The notes: generated by a model not told the origin, from the sequence alone. Positions 49,672 through 58,681 are shown, numbered from the stretch's first letter. The stretch is DNA of 64,000 bases from CALDSL01 sp039810245 (GCA_039810245.1 JBDHWQ010000004.1:62001-126000), one strand, 5' to 3'. Numbers and translations are program-made.

Positions 49672-51095
49672 CGCTCCGCCTCCAGAGCAGTGACGATGCG
49701 ACCCATATACATGCCGTGCGCGCCCTTCAGCAGGCAAACATCGCCCTCGCGCAGCAGATCGCGCAGCAGCTCGATGGCTTCGGGAATGTCCGGCACGCTG
49801 ATGATGCTGCCGGCGGGGAAGCCGGCCTGCCGGGCGTAATCGGCGGTTTGCACCGCGCCGGCGCCCACCGTGACCAGCACGTCGGCCACTTCGGCCACGC
49901 GGATGCCCACCAGTTGGTAGCCCTGCTGCTCGTACTGGCCCAACTCGCGCATCTCGCCCAACACGGCGATCTTGCGGCCTTCCAGCTCGCTGAGCAGGTT
50001 GAGCGCCGCCAGCACCGACTCGGGTGAAGCGTTGTAGGTGTCATCCAGCAGCAGCGCGCCGGTGGCGGACTGCACCGCGGTGAGCCGCAACTGGGTGTTA
50101 CCCTGCTGCAGACCAGCGGACAGCTCATCCCAGCTCAGGCCTTCCACTAGACCGGCGGCTGCGGCGCGCAGCGCGGTGTGCACCGAGTGCTGCCCCAGCA
50201 TGGGCACGCGCAGGCTGTAGGCGTCGCCCTGGTAGTGCAGGCGGAAGCGGATGCCTTCGAGGCCAAAGCTTTCGATATGGTCGGCCCACAGGTCGGCCTG
50301 TGGGTCAAGGCCGTAGAAGAACACGCGCGCGTTGGTCTGGTCGGCCATCGGGCGCACCCAGGGATCGTCAAAATTCAGGATGGCGACGCCGCCCTGCGAG
50401 GCAGGGGGCAGGGCCTGCACCAGCTCGGCCTTGCCGCGCGCGATGTCGGCCTGTGAGCCGGCGCGGGCAGCGTGGACGGTGCCAATATTGGTGACCATGC
50501 CCACCTGGGGCAGGGCCAGGTCGCACAGGAAGGCGATCTCACCCAGCACGTAAAAGCCCATCTCCAGCACGGCGCGCTCGTAGCCGGGCGTCATGCGCAA
50601 GATGGTGAGCGGCAGGCTGGTTTCGTTGTTGAGGCTGCCAGGGTTTTTGAGGGTGTGATAGCGCTGGGCCAGCACGTCGGCCACCAGCTCTTTGGTGGTG
50701 GACTTGCCCACGCTGCCGGTGATGCCCATCACGCGCAGCGCGGGGAACTTGCGCCGCCAGTAGCGCGCCACCTGCTGGAAGGCCACCAGGCTGTTCTCGA
50801 CCCACAGGCAGAAGGGCTGTTCGGGCTGCTGGAAACCGGCGGGCAGGCTGCCGGAGCGGATATCCACCAGCGGGAAGTCAGAGTCGGGCTGGCGCTCGAC
50901 CAGCGCGAGGGTCGCGCCGCGGTTGAAAGCATCGCGCAGGAAGTTATGCCCATCCACGCGCTCGCCCGGCAGCGCAACAAACATGGCTGCCGGGATCACC
51001 TGGCGAGAGTCGATTGCCGCCTCGCTGATAATCATCGGCGGAGCGGCGATTCGAGTGCCCGTCAGGGCTTCCAAGACATCTGCGACAAGGATCAC
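49668..51095 (-). CDS. murF: UDP-MurNAc-tripeptide--D-Ala-D-Ala ligase
   Basis: Adds D-Ala-D-Ala to complete the muropeptide. About 475 residues. P-loop G-I-T-G-S-V-G-K-S-T-T-K-E near 120; N-F-D-D-P-W and D-D-T-Y-N-A-S-P in later domains. The start is taken as GTG 51095, with GAGGAA upstream, giving a canonical N-terminus; ATG 51140 would overlap ftsI and lacks a ribosome-binding site. Confidence 0.94.
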   Translation of the reverse strand: MILVADVLEALTGTRIAAPPMIISEAAIDSRQVIPAAMFVALPGERVDGHNFLRDAFNRGATLALVERQPDSDFPLVDIRSGSLPAGFQQPEQPFCLWVENSLVAFQQVARYWRRKFPALRVMGITGSVGKSTTKELVADVLAQRYHTLKNPGSLNNETSLPLTILRMTPGYERAVLEMGFYVLGEIAFLCDLALPQVGMVTNIGTVHAARAGSQADIARGKAELVQALPPASQGGVAILNFDDPWVRPMADQTNARVFFYGLDPQADLWADHIESFGLEGIRFRLHYQGDAYSLRVPMLGQHSVHTALRAAAAGLVEGLSWDELSAGLQQGNTQLRLTAVQSATGALLLDDTYNASPESVLAALNLLSELEGRKIAVLGEMRELGQYEQQGYQLVGIRVAEVADVLVTVGAGAVQTADYARQAGFPAGSIISVPDIPEAIELLRDLLREGDVCLLKGAHGMYMGRIVTALEAER

Positions 51096-51108
51096 GACGG
51101 TTCGTTCC

Positions 51109-52872
51109 TCATTGTCCTGCCAGCTCCTGGCGGATGTCATCGGGAGGCAGGTTCATCAGCACAACCAGGTTCTGCACCACTTCACTGAAGACTGGCGCAG
51201 CCACGACAGAACCCCAGATATCACTCTCGGGTTTTTCCAGCCAGATGTAAACGATAAAGCGCGGGTCGGAAACCGGGCCCCAACCCACGAAGGACGCGTT
51301 GGTGGAGTCGCTGGTATAGCCATTGGGGGTGGGGATTTCCGCAGTACCGGTCTTGCCGGCCACGCGGTAGCCTGGAACCAGCGCCGAGGATGCTTCCTGC
51401 TCGAGGGACACCGCCAGCATTTCGGTCACTTCGCGGGCGGCCTTAGCGCTGATTGGAGCGCTGACCACATAGGGCGTGTAGTCTTTCTGGTGGTTCCCAT
51501 CGATGGTGGCTTTGAGAATGTGCGGGGCCATCATCTTGCCGTCATTGGCAACCGCGGAGATCGCCGTCATCAGTTGAATGGGGGTGACCGCGAGGCCCTG
51601 GCCAAACGAGTTGGTGGCCAGGTTGGGCAAGTACCAGTTTTCATCGCCCGGCAGCGCCAGCGGGTAGAGCACTTCGCCGCCCATGTCTATATCGGTGCGG
51701 CGCCCGATGCCGAAGCGGTTGAGGTATTCGTAGAAGCGGGTGGGACCCATCTGCACCGCCACCCAGCTCAGACAGACATTCAGCGAATGGCGCATGCAGC
51801 CGGTCATATCCTGCGGGCCCCAGGCGCCGCCATCCCAGTTGATTATATTCAGGCCGCCAACGTTGATTACGCCAGTATCCAGGAATGGAGTGGTGGGGGT
51901 GACTACCCCGGCATCAATGGCCGAGGCCATGGTTACGACTTTAAACACTGAACCAGGCTCGTAGTTTTTGCCGATGGCCCGATTGAACGAAGTGCGGTCT
52001 TCGTAGATGTTGCCGGCTTCCCAGTATTTGTTCAGGTCCATGCGCGGCGTGTTAGCGATTGCCAGGATTTCACCAGTCTTGGGATCGGATATGATAATGG
52101 TAGCCGATTCCGAGCCGGTATCTGCCATGGCCTTGTCGAGTACTTTTTCGGCCATGGCCTGGATTTCGCGGTCGATGGTAAGGATCAGGCTGGTGCCGGG
52201 GGGAATATCGGGCAGTTTGTCTACCTTGTAGGGGTCGCGCGGTACCAGCACGGTCTGCGCGGTGCCGGAAAGCTGGTCGTTGTACCATTCTTCCACGCCG
52301 TAATACCCGCGGCCTTTGTCGAGGTCGAGGAAGGAATAAAACCCCAGCAGGTTGGATGCCAGCGACTTCTCCGGGTAACTGCGGATCAGGTAGGGCTTCC
52401 AGATCAGCCCGCGCAGGCTGGGGGACGAGGAGTTCTTATACTTATCATCGTAGCGGTCCTTCATTTCCTGCAGCTTGGCAATCGTATCGGCGGAAACAAA
52501 GCTGGAGAGAAAGACGGTGGTGCTGGGCGGGTTATCTTCCGTGCCGGTGATATCGTTGAGGACTTTGTCGAAGTCCAGGCCGAGCTCAGATGCAGCCACC
52601 GATGCGATTGTCTCGGGGTTGCGCACGTAACGCGTGTCGACGTTGACTTCATAGACTTCGATGTTGCCGGCCAGCAGATGGCCCCAGCGGTCGTAGATGC
52701 TGCCGCGCTCGGGCAGGATCTTGCGGTATTCATATGCATTCTGCTCGCCGATCTCACCGATCGTGACGGCGGCGCTGGTGGTCTGGATCAGCAGCATGCG
52801 CATGACGATTGCCCCCGCCATGAGCGCGAAGACGATCATCAGGAACAGTCCACGTCCGAAGGTATTTTTCAT
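51109..52872 (-). CDS. ftsI: penicillin-binding protein 2 / FtsI (class B transpeptidase)
   Basis: Septal peptidoglycan transpeptidase. 587 residues: one N-terminal membrane helix (about 8-28), PBP dimerisation domain, then the transpeptidase with S-V-F-K at 308-311 (S308 nucleophile), S-L-N, and K-T-G-T-A-E. The N-terminal R-G-S-I-Y-D-R matches class B enzymes. It overlaps the ftsL stop by 4 nt. Confidence 0.95.
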   Translation of the reverse strand: MKNTFGRGLFLMIVFALMAGAIVMRMLLIQTTSAAVTIGEIGEQNAYEYRKILPERGSIYDRWGHLLAGNIEVYEVNVDTRYVRNPETIASVAASELGLDFDKVLNDITGTEDNPPSTTVFLSSFVSADTIAKLQEMKDRYDDKYKNSSSPSLRGLIWKPYLIRSYPEKSLASNLLGFYSFLDLDKGRGYYGVEEWYNDQLSGTAQTVLVPRDPYKVDKLPDIPPGTSLILTIDREIQAMAEKVLDKAMADTGSESATIIISDPKTGEILAIANTPRMDLNKYWEAGNIYEDRTSFNRAIGKNYEPGSVFKVVTMASAIDAGVVTPTTPFLDTGVINVGGLNIINWDGGAWGPQDMTGCMRHSLNVCLSWVAVQMGPTRFYEYLNRFGIGRRTDIDMGGEVLYPLALPGDENWYLPNLATNSFGQGLAVTPIQLMTAISAVANDGKMMAPHILKATIDGNHQKDYTPYVVSAPISAKAAREVTEMLAVSLEQEASSALVPGYRVAGKTGTAEIPTPNGYTSDSTNASFVGWGPVSDPRFIVYIWLEKPESDIWGSVVAAPVFSEVVQNLVVLMNLPPDDIRQELAGQ

Positions 52873-53348
52873 TGCGCACCTGCCTCAGCACTCTGGCTGA
52901 AACTCAACACGCCCTGGAACATCCACTCCCACAACGATTCGGTATAACTGGGCTTGATCAGGGTATGCTGGATGACATCGGTACGCTCGACTGGGGCCAA
53001 CACCAGCGTTTGCCGGCCGGCGTAACCGGGGACGACCATGTAGGTTGTGTTTTCCGGGCTGGCATCGATAAAACCGAGCACCTGGGCGCGCTGCTCCATC
53101 ACATCCTGCGAGGTGAGCAGGGCAAGCTGGGTGCGCATGTTGGCGATAGTGCGCAGCGTATCCTCTTTTTGCTGGTCGAGATCCTTGCTGATCAACCCGG
53201 CGGTGGCCGCCTGGGCGGAGATGTTCAGATACACACCAGCGATGAGGACTGCCGCAACCAGGCCAAGCAAGAAAATTCCGCCCCACTGGAGCTGGACGCG
53301 CCAGGGAGCTTGACGATATGCCTGTATGGTTCGATTTGCAATTTCCAT
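52869..53348 (-). CDS. ftsL: FtsL-like bitopic cell division protein
   Basis: 159 residues: cytoplasmic N-terminus, a membrane helix (about 24-42, I-F-L-L-G-L-V-A-A-V-L-I-A-G-V), a coiled coil (about 48-90) and a periplasmic tail. Identified by topology and its place between rsmH and ftsI, as FtsL diverges quickly. Longer than typical FtsL (about 120). ATG 53348 with AGGG; a TTG two codons earlier is possible. Confidence 0.75.
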   Translation of the reverse strand: MEIANRTIQAYRQAPWRVQLQWGGIFLLGLVAAVLIAGVYLNISAQAATAGLISKDLDQQKEDTLRTIANMRTQLALLTSQDVMEQRAQVLGFIDASPENTTYMVVPGYAGRQTLVLAPVERTDVIQHTLIKPSYTESLWEWMFQGVLSFSQSAEAGAQ

Positions 53349-53398
53349 GTCCAACCCTAATCTTCAGATTTTGCTTTGGTGTGCAACTGTCATGCCAG

Positions 53399-54349
53399 CT
53401 ATTTCTTTTCGGCAACGCGCAGGCGGGCGCTGCGCGCGCGAGGGTTATCGTGTTTTTCCGTATCCGAGGCTTCCACCGGGTGGCGGGTGATCTCCACCAG
53501 CGTGGCGATGTGGCCGCAGGTGCAGACGGGCTGCCCCGGCGGGCAGATGCAGTCGCGACTTTCGCGGCGGAAGAAATGCTTGACGATGCGGTCTTCCAGC
53601 GAGTGGAACGCGATGACTGCCAGCCTGCCACCCGGGGCCAACGCCTGCACTGCCTGGGGCAGCACCTCTTCGATGGCTTGCAGCTCGCCATTGACGGCGA
53701 TGCGCAGCGCCTGGAAGGTGCGCGTGGCGGGGTGGATATGCCCACTGGAACGTCCGGCGGCGCGGCGAACGACTTCGGCGAGAGCGGCGGTGGTGTGCAG
53801 CGGACGGGCCTGGACGATGGCGCGGGCGATGCGGCGCGAGAGCCGTTCTTCGCCGTAACGGAAAAGAATGTCGGCCAGCTCGCTTTCGGGCAGTGTGTTG
53901 ACCAGGTCGGCTGCGGAAGCGCGCATGGCGGGGGAAAAGCGCATGTCCAGCGGACCTTCGTTCTGGAAGGAGAAACCGCGTTCGGGCGTATCAATCTGCA
54001 TAGACGATACACCCAGGTCGAGCAGGATGCCGGCAACGCTCTCCCAGCCGCTGGCACGCATTTGCGCCAGCAGCGTGGCATAGGATGCCTGCCGGATGAC
54101 TGCGCGGGGGCCAAATATAGCGAGGCGCTGGCTTGCGAGAGCCAGCGCTTGAGGGTCGAGATCGAGGCCGAGAAGTTCCCCGGCCGGTTCAGACGCCTTC
54201 AAGATCCCCCAGGCATGTCCACCTGCTCCTAGCGTCCCATCCAGGTAACGCTCCGGACTTTGTGGGCGCAGGTAATATAAGATTTCGTGGTAAAGAACAG
54301 GTTGGTGCGGAGACCCCGGGTTGCTCTCCGGCGATTGCTGCGCGTCCAT
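53399..54349 (-). CDS. rsmH: 16S rRNA (cytosine(1402)-N4)-methyltransferase
   Basis: SAM-dependent RNA methyltransferase acting on C1402 of 16S rRNA. 316 residues; D-G-T-L-G-A-G-G-H (near 37-45) is the SAM loop, L-L-D-L-G-V-S-S-M-Q-I-D near 90 and A-F-H-S-L-E-D-R-I-V-K near 245. Begins 2 nt after the mraZ stop. Confidence 0.96.
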   Translation of the reverse strand: MDAQQSPESNPGSPHQPVLYHEILYYLRPQSPERYLDGTLGAGGHAWGILKASEPAGELLGLDLDPQALALASQRLAIFGPRAVIRQASYATLLAQMRASGWESVAGILLDLGVSSMQIDTPERGFSFQNEGPLDMRFSPAMRASAADLVNTLPESELADILFRYGEERLSRRIARAIVQARPLHTTAALAEVVRRAAGRSSGHIHPATRTFQALRIAVNGELQAIEEVLPQAVQALAPGGRLAVIAFHSLEDRIVKHFFRRESRDCICPPGQPVCTCGHIATLVEITRHPVEASDTEKHDNPRARSARLRVAEKK

Positions 54350-54351
54350 CG

Positions 54352-54789
54352 TCAGCGCAAGGAGAGGTCAAGGGCGGCAAAGCGCTGCGCGTTTGCCTGG
54401 GTATCGTTGAGCTGTTCGTTTTGTTTGGTCCAATGTTCGGGCGCCCAGATTTCGAAGTATTCCCCCACCCCTACCACCGTGGCCGCTCCCTGGAGGGAAG
54501 CGTGCTCACGCAGGTACTGAGGGATGAGAACGCGGCCGGCACGGTCGACTTCGATGCGCTCGGCATAGGCAAACATCAGCCGGCGCAGCAGGCGAGCAGT
54601 GTTATCGGTGAGGCTCATCAAACTCAGTTGATCGCGGAGCTTGTCAAAAGCGGCGGCAGTGAGTACCATAAGGTTGTTGTCGAACCCGATGGTAATGATG
54701 GCTCCATCCTGCAGCAGATCACGGAAGCGCACCGGAATCGTCATCCGGCCCTTCTCATCAATCGCGTGATCGTACTGCCCGAGGAACAT
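54352..54789 (-). CDS. mraZ: MraZ transcriptional regulator
   Basis: AbrB-like DNA-binding ring protein controlling the dcw cluster. 145 residues from ATG 54789: M-F-L-G-Q-Y-D-H-A-I-D-E-K-G-R-M-T-I-P is the first SpoVT-AbrB half; D-R-A-G-R-V-L-I-P in the second contains the conserved D-x-x-G-R. AAAGGTAG is the ribosome-binding site. First gene of the operon, with its own binding sites upstream. Confidence 0.96.
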   Translation of the reverse strand: MFLGQYDHAIDEKGRMTIPVRFRDLLQDGAIITIGFDNNLMVLTAAAFDKLRDQLSLMSLTDNTARLLRRLMFAYAERIEVDRAGRVLIPQYLREHASLQGAATVVGVGEYFEIWAPEHWTKQNEQLNDTQANAQRFAALDLSLR

Positions 54790-54817
54790 CCGTTCTACCT
54801 TTCTTTTAACTGGCGAA

Positions 54818-54835
54818 CGCCGGATTGCTCCGGCG
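54818..54835 (-). promoter_or_regulatory. hairpin in the mraZ leader
   Basis: Perfect 7-bp stem CGCCGGA / TCCGGCG with a 4-nt loop between the MraZ boxes and the mraZ ribosome-binding site. Confidence 0.4.
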
Positions 54836-54861
54836 CTCCACTTTCCACCACTTTTCTCCAC
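54836..54861 (-). promoter_or_regulatory. triple MraZ box
   Basis: On the minus strand three hexamers GTGGAG, GTGGTG, GTGGAG (54861-54856, 54851-54846, 54841-54836), exactly 10 bp apart and each led by AA. Evenly spaced GTGG repeats upstream of mraZ are the known MraZ operator. They lie just after the predicted transcription start, so they suit repression. Confidence 0.8.
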
Positions 54862-54872
54862 TTGTCTACTAC

Positions 54873-54901
54873 ATTGTAACGGAATCAGAACCGATATGCA
54901 A
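54873..54901 (-). promoter_or_regulatory. promoter of the dcw cluster
   Basis: TTGCAT (54901-54896), 17-nt spacer, TACAAT (54878-54873) on the minus strand; start expected near 54866. Confidence 0.7.
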
Positions 54902-54962
54902 TAGGTTTTGACATTTCTGTATGGAAATAATCCATCGTATTTTTTTCGTTTCGGAGGAATGG

Positions 54963-55388
54963 ATGAAGCCACAAGTATTTGCGCTGCTGACCGCCATTTG
55001 CTGGGGAGTGGGCGGCTACTTCGAAAAGAAGGGGCTGCACATGGGCAACCTGTCGCCGACTATGGGAATCTCCATCCGCACCGCGGTAGCGGTGTTGATT
55101 TTAGGGATTGCCAGTTTTCCACAGTGGAAGAACCTGCCGCAGGCCGGTCCAAAGGCGCTGCTGTACATGGTGATCGGCGGCGGGGTGGTGGCCGGGGCGG
55201 TTGGGATGCTGTGCTTTTATACCGCGTTGAAAGGCGCGCCGCTGACCAAGGTGATGCCAATCGCGTTCACCTCACCACTGTTCGGGGCGCTGATGGGGCT
55301 GATGCTGGGCGGCGAGCCACTGACCGCGCGGCTGTTGATCGGCACGGCGCTGACGATCGGCGGCATCATCGTGCTGACAACCGGCTAG
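54963..55388 (+). CDS. small EamA-family transporter (single repeat)
   Basis: 141 residues, five hydrophobic helices, one EamA/DMT repeat: W-G-V-G-G-Y-F-E-K-K-G-L near the start and G-E-P-L-T-A-R-L-L-I-G-T-A-L-T-I-G-G-I at the end. Such half-size members work as dimers; substrate unknown. ATG 54963 follows GGAGGAA; an earlier in-frame ATG at 54921 lacks a site. Divergent from mraZ. Confidence 0.85.
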   Translation: MKPQVFALLTAICWGVGGYFEKKGLHMGNLSPTMGISIRTAVAVLILGIASFPQWKNLPQAGPKALLYMVIGGGVVAGAVGMLCFYTALKGAPLTKVMPIAFTSPLFGALMGLMLGGEPLTARLLIGTALTIGGIIVLTTG

Positions 55389-55396
55389 AAAACTAT

Positions 55397-55421
55397 CCCC
55401 GGCCTGCGAAGCAGGCCGGGG
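55397..55421. terminator. hairpin between convergent eamA and emfourin genes
   Basis: Perfect 11-bp stem CCCCGGCCTGC / GCAGGCCGGGG, loop GAA. On the minus strand ATAGTTTTC follows, so it may terminate the emfourin transcript. Confidence 0.5.
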
Positions 55422-55427
55422 GAAAGC

Positions 55428-55739
55428 TTAATGCATCGGGTTGGTGCGAGCGATGGCGGTGAGCTGCTGCAGCAGAGGCTGCAGCTTTTCGGGCACATTG
55501 GCATCGCCAAGCTCAATCGTGTGCGTGCGCTCGCCGTCGGTGACGGTCAACCGGTAGGTAAAGCGATCCGCGCCGCGCGGGGATACCTGTTCGAGCTGCT
55601 GCGGCAGGTCGAAGAAGCTGGCATTGTAGACCATATCTCGCAGTGGGTCAGCCTGCTGCGGGGGCAGCTCTTCGGTATTCACGCTGGTCTGAAACCGGAT
55701 GCCTGCAAATCCTCCGCTGCGTTCAAAATAGATTTGCAT
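55428..55739 (-). CDS. emfourin-type inhibitor of M4 protease
   Basis: 103 residues: M-Q-I-Y-F-E-R-S-G-G-F-A-G-I, a D-x-L-P-P-x-x-A-like segment (E-E-L-P-P-Q-Q-A), A-D-R-F-T-Y-R-L-T-V and a C-terminal V-P-E-K-L-Q-P-L-L. This pattern matches emfourin, the cytoplasmic inhibitor of protealysin. Its position 94 nt downstream of a protealysin-like gene in the same direction strongly supports the assignment. GGGAG precedes the ATG. Confidence 0.8.
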   Translation of the reverse strand: MQIYFERSGGFAGIRFQTSVNTEELPPQQADPLRDMVYNASFFDLPQQLEQVSPRGADRFTYRLTVTDGERTHTIELGDANVPEKLQPLLQQLTAIARTNPMH

Positions 55740-55833
55740 GGCGAAATCTCCCTTCTTAGGACCATACCGTACCCTTCGACTGTGCTCATGGTACTGGCTT
55801 CACAATACAACAGACCTTCCCGTTGGTTTGCGT

Positions 55834-56988
55834 TTACTGCGGCCGGAAGAGGCCGAGGATGGACGCCAGGCAGCCGGGGTTTTGAGGCTCTGGCTGCGGG
55901 TCAGGTGGGGGCGTGCTTCCGCCCACGCTGATGCCTACCTGCGCCCAGCCGGTCTGCACGGCTTTCTGTTCCAGGCTGCCCTCGCCGAACAGCTCAGCAG
56001 CCACGATGTAGAGCGTGTTGGCAGTTTGCTGGAAGGTGGCGGTGGGGCTGATGCGTTTGCGCAGGGTGTTGTACCAGATCTGTCCGGCTTTTTCCCAGGC
56101 AAACCCACCCAGCTCGGTGGCGGTGACGTAAAACGCCAGATTGGGGATGCCGCAGTTGATATGCACGCCGCCGTAATCCTGGCTGGTGTTTACGTAGTCG
56201 CGCATGTGAGCGGGCTGCGGGTCTTTGCCCAACACGGGGTCATTATAGGCTGTGCCGGGGGCTTTCATCGAGCGCACGCCCACACCGTTGACGTTGGGCG
56301 TAAATAGCCCGGCGCCGATGATCCAATCCGCCTGGGCGGCGGTCTGGCCCAGGGCATGCTGCTTGACCAGCGAGCCGAACACATCGGCAAAATGCTCGTT
56401 GAGCGCGCCTGGCTGTGACGAGTAAACCAGGTTGGCTTCATATTGCACCACGCCGTGGGTCAGCTCGTGGCCAATAACATCCAGGGCGGCGGTGAAACGG
56501 TTGAAGATGCGATTCGCTACCGGCAGGTCTTCATCGCCGTCGCCGTAGACCATCTGCTCGCCATCCCAGAAAGCATTGTCAAACGAGCGGTCATAATGCA
56601 CGGTGGAATCGATGCGCAGGCCCTGGTTGTCGATCGAATTGCGGCCGTAGATATCGCTGTAGAAGGTATACGTGAAGCCGGCGCCGTCGTAGGCCTCATT
56701 GACAGCCGGATCGGTCACCGGCGGGTCGCCTTCTCGGCGTACGGCGATGCCAGGCAGGCTGGTGCCATTTTGCGCGTCGTACACCACGCGCTGCTCACCG
56801 GGAACGGCAGTTTTGGCAATTAACGGTTTCTTACCATCAATAATTTCATTACGCTCATCGCGCATCTGCTCCATATTGATCAGTGTTTTCTGCGCCCATT
56901 CTCGCTGGGCTGGCTCGCCTTTTTCGGCGATATTGCGCAGGATATATGGGGGCACGATGCACAAAACCGGGTTATGTTTGGTTGTCAT
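55834..56988 (-). CDS. protealysin-like M4 metallopeptidase
   Basis: 384 residues. The short propeptide begins C-I-V-P-P-Y-I-L-R-N-I (10-20), typical of protealysins. Zinc site H-E-L-T-H (174-178) and N-E-H-F-A-D (E198); the catalytic G-G-V-H-I-N is present. No signal peptide, so like protealysin it should act inside the cell or be released by lysis. The C-terminus has a Pro-rich tail and a short hydrophobic end. Followed by its likely inhibitor. Confidence 0.93.
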   Translation of the reverse strand: MTTKHNPVLCIVPPYILRNIAEKGEPAQREWAQKTLINMEQMRDERNEIIDGKKPLIAKTAVPGEQRVVYDAQNGTSLPGIAVRREGDPPVTDPAVNEAYDGAGFTYTFYSDIYGRNSIDNQGLRIDSTVHYDRSFDNAFWDGEQMVYGDGDEDLPVANRIFNRFTAALDVIGHELTHGVVQYEANLVYSSQPGALNEHFADVFGSLVKQHALGQTAAQADWIIGAGLFTPNVNGVGVRSMKAPGTAYNDPVLGKDPQPAHMRDYVNTSQDYGGVHINCGIPNLAFYVTATELGGFAWEKAGQIWYNTLRKRISPTATFQQTANTLYIVAAELFGEGSLEQKAVQTGWAQVGISVGGSTPPPDPQPEPQNPGCLASILGLFRPQ

Positions 56989-57130
56989 TGGCTCTCCTCG
57001 TAGAAGCGGTCGTACTTGCGCCGCGGATCAGTCCGGCACAGCCGCTGCTACTCCCCATTTAGTATAGAGAATGGCAGGATGTGTGTCAAGTTTAGGGAAC
57101 TTCCCACGCCCGCCGGGGTTGACCTCCTGA

Positions 57131-57159
57131 TTGTTGACTGCCGCCGCCCGGCCTAGAAT
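57131..57159 (+). promoter_or_regulatory. promoter of the DUF421 operon
   Basis: TTGTTG (57131-57136), 17-nt spacer, TAGAAT (57154-57159), 39 nt before the GTG start. Confidence 0.45.
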
Positions 57160-57198
57160 GGTGGCAGGCAAGAAATTTTTGATTTTGAGGAGCACAGG

Positions 57199-57714
57199 GT
57201 GGACCCACAAGAGCTGTTGTTAATCGCATTCCGCGCTACGATTGTCTATTTCACGGTCTTGATCGTAATTCGCCTGCTGGGGAAACGCGAAGTGGGCACA
57301 CTGACAGCGTTTGACCTGCTGGTATCCTTAATTATTGGTGAAGGTGTGGACGAGGCGATCTATGGTGATGTAACGATGGCAAAGTTCCTGGTGCTGCTGG
57401 GAACCATCGCCATCTGGGAGCTGGTGAACTCGTACGCCAGTTACAAGAGCAAGCGTATCGAGCGGTTGACATCTTCATCGCCCACGGTGGTGGTAAAGCA
57501 TGGCAAGCTGCAGCGCGATGCGATGGCCAAAGAGCGCATGACGGATGACGAGCTGTGGTCGGCGCTGCGCGAACAGTCGGTGGACGAGCTGGAAGAAGTG
57601 AAGCAGGCTACGATTGAGCCTTCGGGGAAGATCAGTGTGCTACTGGAAGACTGGGCGCAGCCACTGCAAAAGATCGACCTGCCGGGCGGCGCGCAAACGG
57701 CGGAGCAGAAGTAA
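57199..57714 (+). CDS. DUF421 (YetF-like) membrane protein
   Basis: 171 residues: two or three N-terminal membrane helices (R-L-L-G-K-R-E-V-G-T-L-T-A-F-D-L-L-V is the family core) and a cytoplasmic DUF421 domain with S-P-T-V-V-V-K-H-G-K. Function unknown; YetF-type proteins are linked to envelope or spore phenotypes in Bacillus. Start GTG 57199 with GAGGAGC 5 nt before it. First of three coupled genes. Confidence 0.85.
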   Translation: MDPQELLLIAFRATIVYFTVLIVIRLLGKREVGTLTAFDLLVSLIIGEGVDEAIYGDVTMAKFLVLLGTIAIWELVNSYASYKSKRIERLTSSSPTVVVKHGKLQRDAMAKERMTDDELWSALREQSVDELEEVKQATIEPSGKISVLLEDWAQPLQKIDLPGGAQTAEQK

Positions 57715-57716
57715 GC

Positions 57717-58223
57717 ATGGAAGCGCTGCTGGGGGTCTTTGTGCGCCTGTCGGTGATGTACGTGTACGCGCTGGCGATGCTGCGCCTGACGGGCAAGCGC
57801 AGCCTGGGCGCGTTGAGCGCGCTGGACTTTATCACCACGCTGATCGTTGGCGATCTGTTTGACAATATCTTCTGGGGTACCACGCCGCTGGCTAATGGGC
57901 TGCTGGCGATTTCCGTGCTGACCTTCCTGCACGTCTTCACCAGCGCGCTGGGGTTCTACTTCCGGCCGGTGCGCGTCTGGCTGCAAGGCTCGCAGCCGGT
58001 GCTGGTAGTGAAGAACTCGCGCTTTGATCGAAAAGGCCTGGCTTCGGAGCGCACATCAGAAGCTGAAGTATATTCCAGCCTGCGCGAGCTGGGCGAGGAG
58101 AACCTGACCGAAGTACGCGAGGCGTTTTGGGAGCCCAACGGCCGCATGAGTGTTTTGAAGAAGGCGGAAGCCAAAAATGCGCAGAAAAAAGATGTGGATC
58201 GGCTGCGGGGATTACCACGATGA
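57717..58223 (+). CDS. second DUF421 membrane protein
   Basis: 168 residues, paralogous to the preceding gene: R-L-T-G-K-R-S-L-G-A-L-S-A-L-D-F-I-T-T-L-I-V-G-D and Q-P-V-L-V-V-K-N-S-R. Two nucleotides separate the genes. A pair of diverged copies suggests a heteromeric complex (inference). Confidence 0.85.
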   Translation: MEALLGVFVRLSVMYVYALAMLRLTGKRSLGALSALDFITTLIVGDLFDNIFWGTTPLANGLLAISVLTFLHVFTSALGFYFRPVRVWLQGSQPVLVVKNSRFDRKGLASERTSEAEVYSSLRELGEENLTEVREAFWEPNGRMSVLKKAEAKNAQKKDVDRLRGLPR

Positions 58224-58666
58224 AGCACTGGCTGGTAATGCGAAATTTGCTGGGTATTGTCCTGCTCACCGCAGTGGCGCTGGGGATCATCTGGGGACTG
58301 CTGGCAGTGGGCGCGGAGCAGTACCTGGTCCCAAACCCGGATGTCACCGCGGAAGAGCTGGTGGCCGCGCTGGCGGCGCACCGGTATGCACCGGTGCCGG
58401 GGATGATGCTGCGCTCGGCGCGCGAAAGCGCCGGTGAAGATGCGCTGGCGCGGCTGGTGGAACGAATTGAAGCGGCGCATGGCTGGATCGACTCGGTCAC
58501 GGCGACCGGCAGCCAGCGCTCGGGGGATCGCGCCAGCGTAACACTCGAGGTACAGTTTGGTGATGGGACAACGCAAAATATCACCCTGCCGCTGGCGAAA
58601 GAAGACTACCTGTGGCGGGTGGCCTCGCTGGAGCCGGTTGAAGCGCTGGCAAGGCCGGCGGGGTAA
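58220..58666 (+). CDS. hypothetical membrane-anchored protein
   Basis: 148 residues: one N-terminal membrane helix (about 8-30), then a domain of about 115 residues with alternating strand pattern (A-S-V-T-L-E-V-Q-F-G-D-G), NTF2-like in appearance. Starts by an ATGA overlap with the DUF421 gene, so coupled to it. Not recognised further. Confidence 0.7.
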   Translation: MKHWLVMRNLLGIVLLTAVALGIIWGLLAVGAEQYLVPNPDVTAEELVAALAAHRYAPVPGMMLRSARESAGEDALARLVERIEAAHGWIDSVTATGSQRSGDRASVTLEVQFGDGTTQNITLPLAKEDYLWRVASLEPVEALARPAG

Positions 58667-58681
58667 GCCGGCTGCGCAGCG

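Noticed and set aside
57028..57210. 60-codon minus frame before the DUF421 operon
   Set aside because: Overlaps the promoter and ribosome-binding site of the operon and has no protein-like features.
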